In this document: piece by piece, positions 7,656 through 16,478 of the stretch | How positions within the stretch are numbered: position 1 is the stretch's first letter | Layout of the letters: each line of letters starts with the position of its first letter | Origin: RACS-047 sp031553855 | Lineage (GTDB): Bacteria > Bacillota > Clostridia > Christensenellales > Pumilibacteraceae | DNA length: 39,144 nt | Reading direction: 5' to 3' | Assembly: GCA_031553855.1 (NCBI GenBank) | Contig: JAVBKW010000030.1 | Location: forward strand, 1-39,144 | Notes under the pieces: generated by a model | Told to the model about the DNA's origin: nothing | What the model saw: only the letters and a program-made list of their open reading frames with translations | Databases searched by the model: none | Position numbers and translations under genes: made by a program

Positions 7656-9884
7656 ATGGAAAACTTTTGGAAAGGATTTAAAGGAGAACAGTGGAAAAAA
7701 AGTATCGACGTACGCGGCTTTATACAGTCTAACTACGCTCCCTATTCCGGCTCTTCCGGATTTTTAGCCGAGCCGACTGCCAAAACTAAGCTGCTGCGCG
7801 GAAAATTCGAGGAGCTTTTAAGGCAGGAAAAGGAAAAAGGCGGGGTGCTGGATATCGACACCGAGCGCGTTTCTTCGCTGCTTTCCTATGAGCCGGGCTA
7901 TTTAGATAAAGAAAACGAGCTTATTGTGGGACTGCAGACCGACGCGCCGCTAAAACGCGGAGTCAACCCTTTCGGCGGCATACGTATGGCGCGCACCGCC
8001 TGCCAGGAGTACGGCTATAAAATTTCTGAAAAGATAGAGACGCAATTCAAATATAAAACGACCCACAACGACGGCGTTTTCAGGGTCTATACGCCGCAAA
8101 TGCTGACTCTTAGAAAGCACGGCATTATTACCGGCCTGCCCGACGCTTACGGCAGGGGGCGAATAATAGGCGACTACCGCAGAGTCGCGCTGTACGGAAT
8201 AGATAAAATAGTCGAGGCAAAGCACAAGGACTTCGAGGCGTTGGGGTCAAAATATATGGACGAGGAAAATATCCGCCTGCGCGAAGAGGTTTTCCGCCAG
8301 ATCGACTTTTTAGATAAGCTCAAAAAAATGGCGGGTTTATACGGCGCGGATATTTCAGGCCCTGCAAAAAACACGCACGAGGCCGTTCAATGGATTTATT
8401 TTGCCTATCTTGCCGCAATAAAAGAGCAGAACGGCGCGGCGATGAGCTTAGGGCGGGTTTCCACGTTTATTGATATTTACGCTCAGCGCGACCTTGAAAA
8501 CGGCGTGTTTACGGAATCGGAAATACAGGAATTTATCGACCAGTTCGTACTCAAGCTGCGTATGGGCAGACAGCTCAGAACGCCCGAATACAACGAGCTT
8601 TTTGCGGGCGACCCCACGTGGGTCACAGAAGCCGTCGGCGGCATAGGCTTAGACGGACGGCCGCTCGTCACAAAATCGTCATACAGGTTTCTGCATACGC
8701 TCTACAACTTAAACACGTCGCCCGAGCCGAATTTAACGGTGCTGTGGGCGGAAAATCTGCCGGAGGAATGGAAGAAATACTGCGCTAAGGTTTCCTGCGA
8801 TACAAGCTCTATCCAGTATGAAAACGACGATATCATGCGCCCGCTGTACGGCGACGACTACGGTATCGCCTGCTGCGTTTCGGCTATGACTATCGGAAAG
8901 CAAATGCAGTATTTCGGAGCGCGCGTCAATATCGCAAAAGTGCTGCTGATGGCTATCAACGGCGGCCGCGACGAAATGGGCGGAGAGGTTATCGCGCCGA
9001 TTTCCGAGCCTATGAATAAGGGCGTTTTGGACTACGAAAAGGTCAAGGCGCGCTATTTTGAGTATATCGAATGGCTTGCGGGGATGTACGTCAACACAAT
9101 GAACATCATCCATTATATGCACGATAAATATGCGTACGAAAAACTGGAAATGGCGCTTCACGATACGTCCGTTGAGCGGCTTATGGCCTTCGGCGCGGCG
9201 GGTATTTCAGTCGCCGCCGACAGCTTGTCCGCTATAAAATACGCTACCGTCACGCCTATAACCGACGAAACGGGGCTTATAACCGATTATAAAACCGAAG
9301 GAGATTTTCCTAAGTTCGGCAACGACGACGACAGGGTGGACGGTATTGCCGCAGAAATCGTAAAGCATTTTTATAAGTCGCTTTGCAAAACGAAAGCTTA
9401 CCGCAGCGCAATCCATACCTTAAGCCTTCTGACAATAACCTCGAACGTCGTGTACGGAAAAAAGACCGGCGCGACTCCTTGCGGCAGAAAAGCGGAGGCG
9501 CCTTTCGCGCCCGGCGCAAATCCGCTGCATAACCGCGAAAAGAACGGCGCGCTCGCCAGCCTCAACTCGGTGGCAAAGCTGCGCTACGAATACTGCCGCG
9601 ACGGTATTTCCAACACGTTCAGTATAGTCCCCTCAACTCTCGGTAAAGACGGCGATACGGTCAACGCTAATCTCGTCTCGATTCTCGACGGCTATTTTAA
9701 AAACAAGGGCCACCATCTTAATATCAATATGTACAACCGTCAGCAGCTTTTAATGGCGCACCAAAACCCCGATAAGTACCCGAACTTAACTATTAGAGTG
9801 TCGGGCTACGCAGTACGCTTCGGAGTTTTGAGTACGAAACACAGAGAGGAAGTGTTGTCGCGCACTTTCTTTGAAAAATTGTGA
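7656..9884 (+). CDS. pflB: Formate acetyltransferase (pyruvate formate-lyase)
   Basis: A glycyl-radical enzyme that converts pyruvate + CoA to acetyl-CoA + formate in anaerobic metabolism. The adjacent active-site cysteines are Cys406-Cys407 (in GIACCVSAM). The radical glycine is Gly717 in RVSGYAVRF, close to the C-terminus as expected. The product is 742 residues, slightly shorter than the 760 of E. coli. ATG 7656 is chosen because CGGAG (7645-7649) lies 6 nt upstream; a TTG at 7620 lacks a ribosome site. A small GCCG/CGGC stem-loop sits at about 7626-7641, just before the ribosome site. The stop overlaps the pflA start by 4 nt. I see no clear promoter in the 68-bp gap after the ATPase gene, so read-through is possible. 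Confidence 0.96.
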   Translation: MENFWKGFKGEQWKKSIDVRGFIQSNYAPYSGSSGFLAEPTAKTKLLRGKFEELLRQEKEKGGVLDIDTERVSSLLSYEPGYLDKENELIVGLQTDAPLKRGVNPFGGIRMARTACQEYGYKISEKIETQFKYKTTHNDGVFRVYTPQMLTLRKHGIITGLPDAYGRGRIIGDYRRVALYGIDKIVEAKHKDFEALGSKYMDEENIRLREEVFRQIDFLDKLKKMAGLYGADISGPAKNTHEAVQWIYFAYLAAIKEQNGAAMSLGRVSTFIDIYAQRDLENGVFTESEIQEFIDQFVLKLRMGRQLRTPEYNELFAGDPTWVTEAVGGIGLDGRPLVTKSSYRFLHTLYNLNTSPEPNLTVLWAENLPEEWKKYCAKVSCDTSSIQYENDDIMRPLYGDDYGIACCVSAMTIGKQMQYFGARVNIAKVLLMAINGGRDEMGGEVIAPISEPMNKGVLDYEKVKARYFEYIEWLAGMYVNTMNIIHYMHDKYAYEKLEMALHDTSVERLMAFGAAGISVAADSLSAIKYATVTPITDETGLITDYKTEGDFPKFGNDDDRVDGIAAEIVKHFYKSLCKTKAYRSAIHTLSLLTITSNVVYGKKTGATPCGRKAEAPFAPGANPLHNREKNGALASLNSVAKLRYEYCRDGISNTFSIVPSTLGKDGDTVNANLVSILDGYFKNKGHHLNINMYNRQQLLMAHQNPDKYPNLTIRVSGYAVRFGVLSTKHREEVLSRTFFEKL

Positions 9885-10564
9885 TAAGAATACATTCAAT
9901 CGAAACTCTGGGAGCGTTGGACGGGCCGGGTTTAAGGACGGTGCTGTTTTTTCAAGGCTGCCCGTCAAGGTGCAGGTATTGCCATAACGCCGACACTTTT
10001 GACCCGGTCGGCGGCACGGCGCGCAGCGAAAAAGAGCTGGCAAAGTTTTGCGCCCGCTACAAGAATTTTTACGGACGGGGCGGCGGAGTTACGCTGTCCG
10101 GCGGCGAGCCGTTGATGCAGGAAAGCGGCGCGGTGAAGCTTATGGAGCTTTTGAAAAAAGAGGGCATACATACGGCCCTTGATACTTCCGGCGTTATTTT
10201 CGCGCCCCGCGCTTTAAAGGCCGCAGACCTTGTAATACTCGATATCAAGCATACCGACAAAGACAAATTTTTTGAGCTTACCGGCCTTAAGGCGGATAAT
10301 ACTTTCAAAACCTTAGAATTTTTAAAAGAGGAAGGGCTGCGCTTTTGGGTGCGTCAGGTGACCGTTCCGGGTTTCACCGATTCGCCGGAGCAGGTGAGGG
10401 CTCTCAAAAAAATGGCGCAGGGCGCAGAGAAGATTGAATTGCTGCCGTATCATTCGGCCGGCGCCTTCAAGTGGGAAAAATCGGGGCTCAAGTATACTTT
10501 AAACGGCATAAATCCGCCTGAATCTAAGGTAATGGAAGAATTGAACGCTGTCTTAAACGCATAA
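9881..10564 (+). CDS. pflA: Pyruvate formate-lyase activating enzyme (radical SAM)
   Basis: It uses S-adenosylmethionine and a [4Fe-4S] cluster to place the glycyl radical on PflB. The cluster cysteines are Cys27, Cys31 and Cys34 (CPSRCRYC), and the SAM-contact motif TLSGGEPL follows at about 69-76. At 227 residues it has the short form, with no extra ferredoxin-like insert. Translation starts at GTG 9881, whose GTGA overlaps the pflB stop, a typical translational coupling. The ribosome site would lie inside the pflB 3' end and is weak. Confidence 0.95.
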   Translation: MIRIHSIETLGALDGPGLRTVLFFQGCPSRCRYCHNADTFDPVGGTARSEKELAKFCARYKNFYGRGGGVTLSGGEPLMQESGAVKLMELLKKEGIHTALDTSGVIFAPRALKAADLVILDIKHTDKDKFFELTGLKADNTFKTLEFLKEEGLRFWVRQVTVPGFTDSPEQVRALKKMAQGAEKIELLPYHSAGAFKWEKSGLKYTLNGINPPESKVMEELNAVLNA

Positions 10565-10637
10565 GTTTTGGATAAATCAAGCAGCGTCCGCTTTATTAAG
10601 TTTAGATTAAAAATGTATTAATTATCGCCGCTTATTA

Positions 10638-10666
10638 TTGACTATTGCGTATATTAAGATTAGAAT
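10638..10666 (+). promoter_or_regulatory. Promoter upstream of the three-module protein
   Basis: TTGACT (10638-10643), 17-bp spacer, TAGAAT (10661-10666). The predicted start near 10673 gives a ~106-nt leader. Confidence 0.55.
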
Positions 10667-10686
10667 TATGTTAAGGAAAATATTCT

Positions 10687-10713
10687 GCCTGCTTATTGGA
10701 AGCGGGCATTTTT
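10687..10713 (+). terminator. Terminator-like hairpin inside the leader
   Basis: GCCTGCTT (10687-10694) pairs with AAGCGGGC (10700-10707, one G-U), followed by ATTTTT. It lies downstream of the predicted promoter, so it either ends the pflBA transcript or attenuates the next gene. Which of the two applies cannot be read from the sequence. Confidence 0.55.
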
Positions 10714-10778
10714 AAAAACATTGCATAGTTTTTAGCATAAAAACAATCGCCGCAAGGTAGGCGGATCGGAGTTTAGTT

Positions 10779-13445
10779 ATGGCAAATAAAAGAGTGCCCT
10801 CGGGCAAATCGAACGTAGTGAGGAATAACGCGCAGCCAATCAAGAAAAAGAGGGGCTGCCTGTCGTGCCTTCTTACAGTTTTAATAGTTTTTGTAGTTAT
10901 CATCGGGGCGGCGGCGGGCGCAGGCTATTATTTCGGCGATAAGCTTGCAAAAGAAAATCTGGATATGAGCCTTAAGGAATGCTTTGGCGTCTTAAGCGAC
11001 CTTACAAAAAATAAGCCCTCCGACATTATTACAAATCCTTATTCCGATACGGGTAAGGACGAAATATTAGACTCGGTAAAAAAGCAGTTATTCCTTAAGG
11101 AGTCCGTCGTTATCGATTCCGATAAGCTTTTTGAAGCCCTGTTAGGCGGTCAGAACGGCGGGACGCAGAACGAACCCGTCCAGTCCCCGTATCTTTTAAC
11201 CGCTTTAAACGAAGAGGCGGGCGGCGAAGGCGCAGGGTCCGACAACCCTTTAATGGGCTATATTTCCTCGCTTTACGCGCCCGAAAACATCGACAAAGAG
11301 CGGCTTAGGGGTTTTGACGAAAGCCTGCTTAGCGACTACATTATGAATTTCTCGGATAAGGAGCTTGCCGCGTTTGTCGGAGGCTCGTTTGAAACGCTGT
11401 TAAAGTCAGAGAAGGTCGCAAGCTCGCTCGAGGGCTTAAAAAGCTATATAAAAGATAAGGAAATCAAGGACCTTTTGGCCTTAGAGCAGATAATATTCTA
11501 CGAAGAGGGCGAAAGCGTTTCTGCCGTTCCGCATATCAAGGCTACGCTTTCGGCGGATTTGCGCTCCGTTGCAAACCCGCTTATCAAGGAAGCTCTTGGT
11601 ATCGACCTTAGCTTTCTAGTCAATATGATTTTGCCTAAGCGCATTTATGTTACCGTCGATATGGAGCTTAAGACCGCCGATCAGGGCGAGCCGGAGTTCG
11701 ATATTTATATCAATAATATGGACGATGAGAAAATGGCAAGGCTTTATAAACTTGTTTTTAAGGCGACTGAACTAGCCGATAAACCAATCGATCTTGAAAA
11801 GAGTATCGACGAGGCGGTTTCTCCCGTATTAGTCCCGGTTTCGGATAATATTTTAAAATACGGCAACGTCAGCGATATAAAAAACGGCAATATTAAGCTG
11901 GACCTTTTTGAAACCGTGATCTCGGCGGCTAATCTGAACGAGGGTAAGACGGATGAGCAGATCCTAACCTCGACCGATATAATGTATGCTTTGAAATACG
12001 TCATAACCTCCGAATTTAACAACGCGGTCTGGAACGACGATACGCCGGACGATAAGCGCAATTTCAGATACAATTACGTAGAAAACGCGACCGGCGATGA
12101 AATTTGCAGCAACACGCAAATAACTGAAGAGGGCTTCACGTGGATAAATTATCAGGACGAATTTTTGAACGAGCTTGCCGCTAAATACCTTCTCGACCTT
12201 TCAAACGGCACGCCCGGCGATACCTCCGACGATATCACCTTTAACGAGCTTATGAAGTACTTCGGTATAGGCGCGGACGAGGGCGTATCATACGATTTTC
12301 AAAATCTTCTTAACACGAGCGGAAACAGGCTTGGCGATCTTGCAAAAACTGATGAAGCAAGGGTGGTCATAACCGACCGTATGATGGGCGCTATGCTGCA
12401 CGCGCAGGTTAGTTCGCTTATACAAACGGACGGGTCGATGGCAAGTATGGCGCCGCAGGTTTATCAGGTCAAAATTTCCGTTACCGGATCAGGCGAGGAT
12501 AAAAAAGTATTTTTAGAAGCCGGCCTTGCTCTCGACATTTCCTCCGCTTTAGGCGGCGCGGGCGGTCTTGCCGATATTTTAAACGGCATAATTCCGGCGC
12601 AAATTATGCTCGGTTTTAAAATGGAGGTCACGCCCCAGACGGCGCAGGGCTATGAATATGCCCAAACGCAGATCAGCTACAACGACTTAACCTCGGCGGA
12701 AGTTGAAAATTTACTGAATATTTTGAGTAAATTCGGAGTAGAGCTGGGCATAGACGAGATAAAATCGCAGCTTGAAGCTCCTGTGCGCGGAGCGATAAGC
12801 GAGATGAATAAGCAAATGCCCGCAATCGTGTTTGAGGAATCGTCGATCAAGCTCGGAAGTATTTTTGACGTCGTGCTGGATAAAGTCGTCAATTCGGACG
12901 GAGGGAAAGCCACATACGAATACGGCGGCGCGACCCCAACTCTCACGTCCGCGCACCTTAAAGACGTTATCGCCGCGCTTTATGACGACTCTTTCACAGC
13001 TGATTTTACCGCGCCGGACGAGGCTTTGCAGACGGCAAACCCTGCCGCCTACGCTATTGCCACAAGCCTCAAATCGGCGATCTTGGCAAACCCTGCTCTG
13101 GCGGACTTTTGTAATATTGCCTCATTTGACTATACTTCCGGCTCTTTAGACATTGTTATGCAGATAAATACGGCGGATATGTTCGGCGCAGGCGCGGCAA
13201 ACGTCGATAAGATCGTTTCAAAGGACAGCTTATACGTCTTTATCAGCTTCGACCTTACAAGTCAAAAGTCATACGGCGGCGGCAGCGAAAAAACTTACGC
13301 CTCCCAGCTTACCCTCAACGATATGTCCGCACCTGTGTTTGCGCAGTTCAACGGCATTGTCAAGGCTCTTTCGGGAGTGTCCATGCAGCTTAACGAAAAG
13401 GCTGATACTTTAGGTAATTTACTGTGGAGCATCTTAAACCCTTAA
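10779..13445 (+). CDS. Large membrane-anchored extracytoplasmic protein with three related modules; function unknown
   Basis: I do not recognise this 888-residue protein. It has a basic N-terminus (KKKRGC), one membrane helix (about 28-52), and then a long soluble part that would face outward. Three regions share a pattern: about 247-360, 558-680 and 785-888. Each has a hydrophobic strand with LxxDI/L, a strand such as LPKRIYVTVDMEL, IPAQIMLGFKMEV or DSLYVFISFDLT, an N/Y-D-(L/M) turn, and then an amphipathic helix rich in L and K/E. The fold could be a lipid-binding or AsmA/SMP-like beta-sheet repeat, but that is speculation. Start ATG 10779 follows CGGAG (10767-10771). The gene is monocistronic between a leader hairpin and a strong terminator. 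Confidence 0.8.
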   Translation: MANKRVPSGKSNVVRNNAQPIKKKRGCLSCLLTVLIVFVVIIGAAAGAGYYFGDKLAKENLDMSLKECFGVLSDLTKNKPSDIITNPYSDTGKDEILDSVKKQLFLKESVVIDSDKLFEALLGGQNGGTQNEPVQSPYLLTALNEEAGGEGAGSDNPLMGYISSLYAPENIDKERLRGFDESLLSDYIMNFSDKELAAFVGGSFETLLKSEKVASSLEGLKSYIKDKEIKDLLALEQIIFYEEGESVSAVPHIKATLSADLRSVANPLIKEALGIDLSFLVNMILPKRIYVTVDMELKTADQGEPEFDIYINNMDDEKMARLYKLVFKATELADKPIDLEKSIDEAVSPVLVPVSDNILKYGNVSDIKNGNIKLDLFETVISAANLNEGKTDEQILTSTDIMYALKYVITSEFNNAVWNDDTPDDKRNFRYNYVENATGDEICSNTQITEEGFTWINYQDEFLNELAAKYLLDLSNGTPGDTSDDITFNELMKYFGIGADEGVSYDFQNLLNTSGNRLGDLAKTDEARVVITDRMMGAMLHAQVSSLIQTDGSMASMAPQVYQVKISVTGSGEDKKVFLEAGLALDISSALGGAGGLADILNGIIPAQIMLGFKMEVTPQTAQGYEYAQTQISYNDLTSAEVENLLNILSKFGVELGIDEIKSQLEAPVRGAISEMNKQMPAIVFEESSIKLGSIFDVVLDKVVNSDGGKATYEYGGATPTLTSAHLKDVIAALYDDSFTADFTAPDEALQTANPAAYAIATSLKSAILANPALADFCNIASFDYTSGSLDIVMQINTADMFGAGAANVDKIVSKDSLYVFISFDLTSQKSYGGGSEKTYASQLTLNDMSAPVFAQFNGIVKALSGVSMQLNEKADTLGNLLWSILNP

Positions 13446-13556
13446 ATTACCCGCTATAAAAACCGCGAACCGCATTTACTAAAAAAGCGTGCAGAGAGTG
13501 TGCTTGAACGATACCATAAAGTAAACTTCAAATATATCATATAAAGTAAAACGGCA

Positions 13557-13588
13557 AAAAAGCCGGAGCGCGTTTGTTCCGGCTTTTT
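13557..13588. terminator. Bidirectional terminator between convergent genes
   Basis: AAAAAGCCGGAGC (13557-13569) pairs with GTTCCGGCTTTTT (13576-13588) with one G-U. The A-run on one side and T-run on the other let it work for both the upstream plus-strand gene and the minus-strand regulator. The preceding 13446-13556 holds nothing I recognise. Confidence 0.85.
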
Positions 13589-13684
13589 GCTTTATGAGTC
13601 TGTAAATTCCTTTGTAGCGGCTATGATCCTTTTAAATTCTGAGCCTTATTAAATTACTTTTCTCATGGGGATAGGCAAACGCAA

Positions 13685-13724
13685 GGGGAGCGGACCGGGC
13701 GCGGCGGGGGGGGGATTTGCGGGG
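13685..13724 (+). other. G-rich tract with quadruplex potential
   Basis: Four G-runs lie within 40 bases: GGGG (13685-13688), GGG (13697-13699), nine Gs (13706-13714) and GGGG (13721-13724). It sits 9 nt beyond the stop of the minus-strand regulator, so that transcript would carry the C-rich strand. Confidence 0.55.
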
Positions 13725-13732
13725 CAAGGCGG

Positions 13733-14503
13733 TTAGTTTGGTTTGACCGGCTCCGCCCAGCTGTATTGAAGCATAAAATCGCCGGTATATGCTTGTTTTG
13801 CACCGGGAAGCCCTTTTAGATAGTCGAAAAAGTCGCATTTTATTTCGTCCGGCACGATTGCGATGTTTCCGCGTTTATGTAAAACCGCATGTTGTAAATC
13901 GGCGTCTTTCAGCATTTTGATAAGGTCGGAAACAAGATGGCGGAACTGACTTTGCAAAGAATCTGAATCGGGCCGGTTTTCCCAGAGTGCCGCGATTATT
14001 TCATTATTTGTGCAGGTCGCACCTTTTTTTGAAATGAGATAAGCGAAAAGCTCTTTTGTCTTTGCTCTTGCGAACTGAACGGGGACGCCTTTTTTAAAGA
14101 CTTCAAAATTCCCGAAGCATTGAACGTAAAACGGGCAGTTTTTTTGCAGAACCGGGTTTCTCAATTTTTGCAGAGCATTAAAAATGTCGTCTTTTCTTAC
14201 CGGTTTTAAAAGATAATCGCTTGCCTTGACGTCGAAAGCATCGATTGCATAATCGGTAAAAGCAGTCACAAAAACAATATTTGTTTTGGGGCTGATTTCT
14301 CCTATCTTTTTGGCAAGAGCAATGCCGTGCAATTGCATCTGAATATCCAAAAAGGCTATGTCAACGTCGTTTATCCCGACATATTCTAAAGCCTTATACC
14401 CGTCATTAAAAGAAACTACCGAGGTGATTTGCGGAACCTTTTTGATTTCTTTAACAAGGGCTTCAAGAGTATTCAACTCATCGTCTACAGCGATCGCTCT
14501 CAT
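13733..14503 (-). CDS. Response regulator, receiver plus SARP-like transcriptional activator domain
   Basis: A DNA-binding regulator that would be phosphorylated by the adjacent kinase. The receiver domain (1-120) has the acidic pair Asp7-Asp8, phospho-acceptor Asp53 (FLDIQM) and the conserved Lys in LLKPV. Residues about 125-256 start with a winged-helix of the OmpR/SARP type (CFGNFEVF, then KTKELFAYLISKKG and a LWENR turn) and end in YSWAEP, as in bacterial transcriptional-activation domains of SARP proteins. There is no LytTR domain. The ATG is 3 nt after the kinase stop, with AAGGAG in the kinase 3' end, so the pair is co-translated. The target genes are not evident. Confidence 0.85.
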   Translation of the reverse strand: MRAIAVDDELNTLEALVKEIKKVPQITSVVSFNDGYKALEYVGINDVDIAFLDIQMQLHGIALAKKIGEISPKTNIVFVTAFTDYAIDAFDVKASDYLLKPVRKDDIFNALQKLRNPVLQKNCPFYVQCFGNFEVFKKGVPVQFARAKTKELFAYLISKKGATCTNNEIIAALWENRPDSDSLQSQFRHLVSDLIKMLKDADLQHAVLHKRGNIAIVPDEIKCDFFDYLKGLPGAKQAYTGDFMLQYSWAEPVKPN

Positions 14504-14506
14504 TGT

Positions 14507-15790
14507 TTACACTCCTTTGGGGATTGATAAGGTAACAGTCGTTCCGTTTTGAGCGGAGCTTTCAAATTTTAAGTTGCCTCCGCATAAGGTGGCGATGCGT
14601 TCCTTCACGTTTTTTAAACCTACATGATTATCTGTTGGGTCAAGAGTATCCGGATCAAATCCGCCGCCGTCGTCTTTAATTATGACCTCATACGTCTGCT
14701 CTGTTTGATAGGCGCCAATACTGACGGTTCCGCCGCCGGGCTTGTTTAAAATGCCGTGCCTGACGGCATTCTCGACTAAAGGCTGCACGGAAAGTACCGG
14801 GACTTTAAAATCCGTAAACTGCAAATCCAGCTCAATATTCAGCCTGTCTTTAAATCTGACCTTTTCAATATTCAAAAACACCTGAACGTGCGACATTTCT
14901 TCTTTAAACGATACTATTTTTCTTTGAGACAAAGTATTTATATTATTTCTAAGATACGTTGAAAAATCATCCAGTAAGTTTTCCGCCTCTTCAGGAGTTT
15001 TTGAAATCAGGTTTTTGATAGTGGCGAGCGTATTAAAAATAAAATGAGGCTTAATCTGCGAAAGCATCAATTCAATGCGCGCTTCGTGAACCTCAAGCTC
15101 TTTGACAAGCAGGAGTTTGGATATCTGGCTTTGTATGCCGATATAGATTATAAGCTGAGCGATAGCTATCGCGACGTACCACAGCATTATGCCGAAAAAA
15201 GCTGTTTGAAAGATAAGGCCTAAGGCGGGAATAGCAATAACTGTCAGCAGGATGCCCGTTTCCCGTCTGCTTAAAACTTTCCTGTTGTTGATAATGATAA
15301 AAACAAATATTGCAAACATTAATGCCTGAAAGATGAATCCGGCAATTATCAGCGGGCCGCGCACATATAAATTATCTTCGTTAATAGTAAAGAACAGATG
15401 AAAAAATTGTCCGACAACAAAAACGATCACTTGAACGATAAGGCTCACTGTTATTAAATAAAAGAAAACTTTTCCGCGTTTTCCGTATTTGAAGCTTATA
15501 TAAAGATTTATATAATAATTGATCAGCGCCATTAAGCAAATCGCAAGCAGTACCAAAAAATAGTTGCATATATACAAAAGAGTATGCACATATTCTCCGT
15601 CCGATCCATGAAAAAACCATGTGACTAAGTCTACAGCAAGGAGCAGGATATTATTGAGCAGTATCCAGAAGAAAAGAGCATTAAGCTTGTCGCCTTTTTT
15701 AATATTTAAAATATTACCTATTAATAAAACGATACACATCACTATGGTGATGCTTTCGATAGAGGCATTTATAATGCTTATATTATCCAT
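14507..15790 (-). CDS. Multi-span sensor histidine kinase (LytS/YesM type)
   Basis: A membrane kinase of 427 residues. The first ~220 residues form about seven hydrophobic helices with almost no extracytoplasmic domain, so the signal is probably sensed in or near the membrane. The kinase core is the His_kinase family: phospho-acceptor His249 in QIKPHFIFNT, N-type motif PLVENAVRHG, and an ATP lid DDGGGFD followed by HVGLKNVKERI. The ATG follows a good CGGAGG site 7 nt upstream. It is transcribed with the downstream REC-SARP regulator. LytS/YesM kinases usually pair with LytTR or AraC regulators, so the SARP partner is less common. Confidence 0.9.
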   Translation of the reverse strand: MDNISIINASIESITIVMCIVLLIGNILNIKKGDKLNALFFWILLNNILLLAVDLVTWFFHGSDGEYVHTLLYICNYFLVLLAICLMALINYYINLYISFKYGKRGKVFFYLITVSLIVQVIVFVVGQFFHLFFTINEDNLYVRGPLIIAGFIFQALMFAIFVFIIINNRKVLSRRETGILLTVIAIPALGLIFQTAFFGIMLWYVAIAIAQLIIYIGIQSQISKLLLVKELEVHEARIELMLSQIKPHFIFNTLATIKNLISKTPEEAENLLDDFSTYLRNNINTLSQRKIVSFKEEMSHVQVFLNIEKVRFKDRLNIELDLQFTDFKVPVLSVQPLVENAVRHGILNKPGGGTVSIGAYQTEQTYEVIIKDDGGGFDPDTLDPTDNHVGLKNVKERIATLCGGNLKFESSAQNGTTVTLSIPKGV

Positions 15791-15824
15791 GAAACCTCCG
15801 TTATATTTTTACGAGAATACTAAC

Positions 15825-15850
15825 CGTATTTATTCAGTGTTTTTTTAATC
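15825..15850. repeat. Degenerate R-type repeat in the kinase leader
   Basis: CGTATTTATTCAGTGTTTTT matches the right arm of the R repeat at 31349-31371 with a few changes. It lies between the kinase promoter and its start codon. Confidence 0.45.
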
Positions 15851-15872
15851 AACTCTTTTCACAGTCTTGTTA

Positions 15873-15902
15873 ACTTTACCATACAACTATACTTGTTGTC
15901 AA
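15873..15902 (-). promoter_or_regulatory. Promoter of the two-component operon
   Basis: On the minus strand TTGACA (15902-15897), 18-bp spacer, TAAAGT (15878-15873) preceded by TGG. The spacer holds a small inverted repeat, ACAA..TTGT, that might be an operator. Confidence 0.55.
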
Positions 15903-15950
15903 GATTTCACTCTTTTTGACTGCTACCGGCTTGCTGCCTGCGCATAATAT

Positions 15951-16078
15951 ACTAGAAAAGAAATCGCGCCGCAGTGCCGCAACAGTTGCCTTGCCGACGC
16001 CGGGAGTGTATATTTGATACTCGACCAAGGCGGCAAGGTAAGCGTAGCGGCAAGAGAGGCGATGAATTCTTTTCTAGT
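15951..16078 (-). repeat. P-type long palindrome, copy 1
   Basis: A 128-bp imperfect palindrome with ends ACTAGAAAAGAA (15951-15962) and TTCTTTTCTAGT (16067-16078). Read on the minus strand its interior matches the other P copies: TACGCTTACCTTGCC, a central mini-hairpin GAGTATCAAATATACACTC, and GCAACTGTTGCGGC. It fills the gap between the divergent kinase and DUF6870-like genes. The rest of that 368-bp gap contains the kinase promoter and, at 16141-16147, the next ribosome site. Confidence 0.8.
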
Positions 16079-16158
16079 TTTTAAGTTTCCCCAAAACGAG
16101 AGTCACTAGACGCCGCTCTTGTTCATATATAAGTTATTGCAGGAGGGCTTTAAACTTT

Positions 16159-16413
16159 TTGAATAATATACAACAGCCGGTACTCCCGAAAGTATCTGAC
16201 TTATCTTTTGAGGACAGAGTAGATATTTGTTGTATACATATAGATAAAAATGCGTCGGTAAAAGATCGGGCGCAGGAATACATAAAACAAATAAAAAATC
16301 CTTACGCTTTTAAATGCGGGAAGGTAAGCGTGAATATTGAGTTTTCACCGGGCGGCAAAACGCTCAGCGAGGCTCTTTTGTCATATTTAATTTCTTTAAG
16401 GAAAAACGGTTGA
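16159..16413 (+). CDS. Small DUF6870-like protein associated with site-specific recombinases
   Basis: An 84-residue soluble protein of unknown biochemical role. The pattern RAQEYIKQIKNPYAFKCGK followed by a VNIEF strand and a SEALLSYLISL helix matches, from memory, small DUF6870 proteins that often precede serine recombinases in clostridial mobile elements. It starts at TTG 16159 (no ATG is available) behind AGGAGGG (16141-16147). It lies 65 bp upstream of the recombinase, which has its own promoter. A role as an excision or directionality factor is possible but unproven. Confidence 0.65.
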   Translation: MNNIQQPVLPKVSDLSFEDRVDICCIHIDKNASVKDRAQEYIKQIKNPYAFKCGKVSVNIEFSPGGKTLSEALLSYLISLRKNG

Positions 16414-16420
16414 TTTGCCC

Positions 16421-16449
16421 TTGATTTACGCTGTTATTTGTGGTATAAT
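16421..16449 (+). promoter_or_regulatory. Promoter of the serine recombinase
   Basis: TTGATT (16421-16426), 17-bp spacer, TATAAT (16444-16449) with extended -10 TGG. AAGGAGG lies at 16468-16474, just before ATG 16479. Confidence 0.75.
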
Positions 16450-16478
16450 TATAGTGTATCAATGGAGAAGGAGGTATA

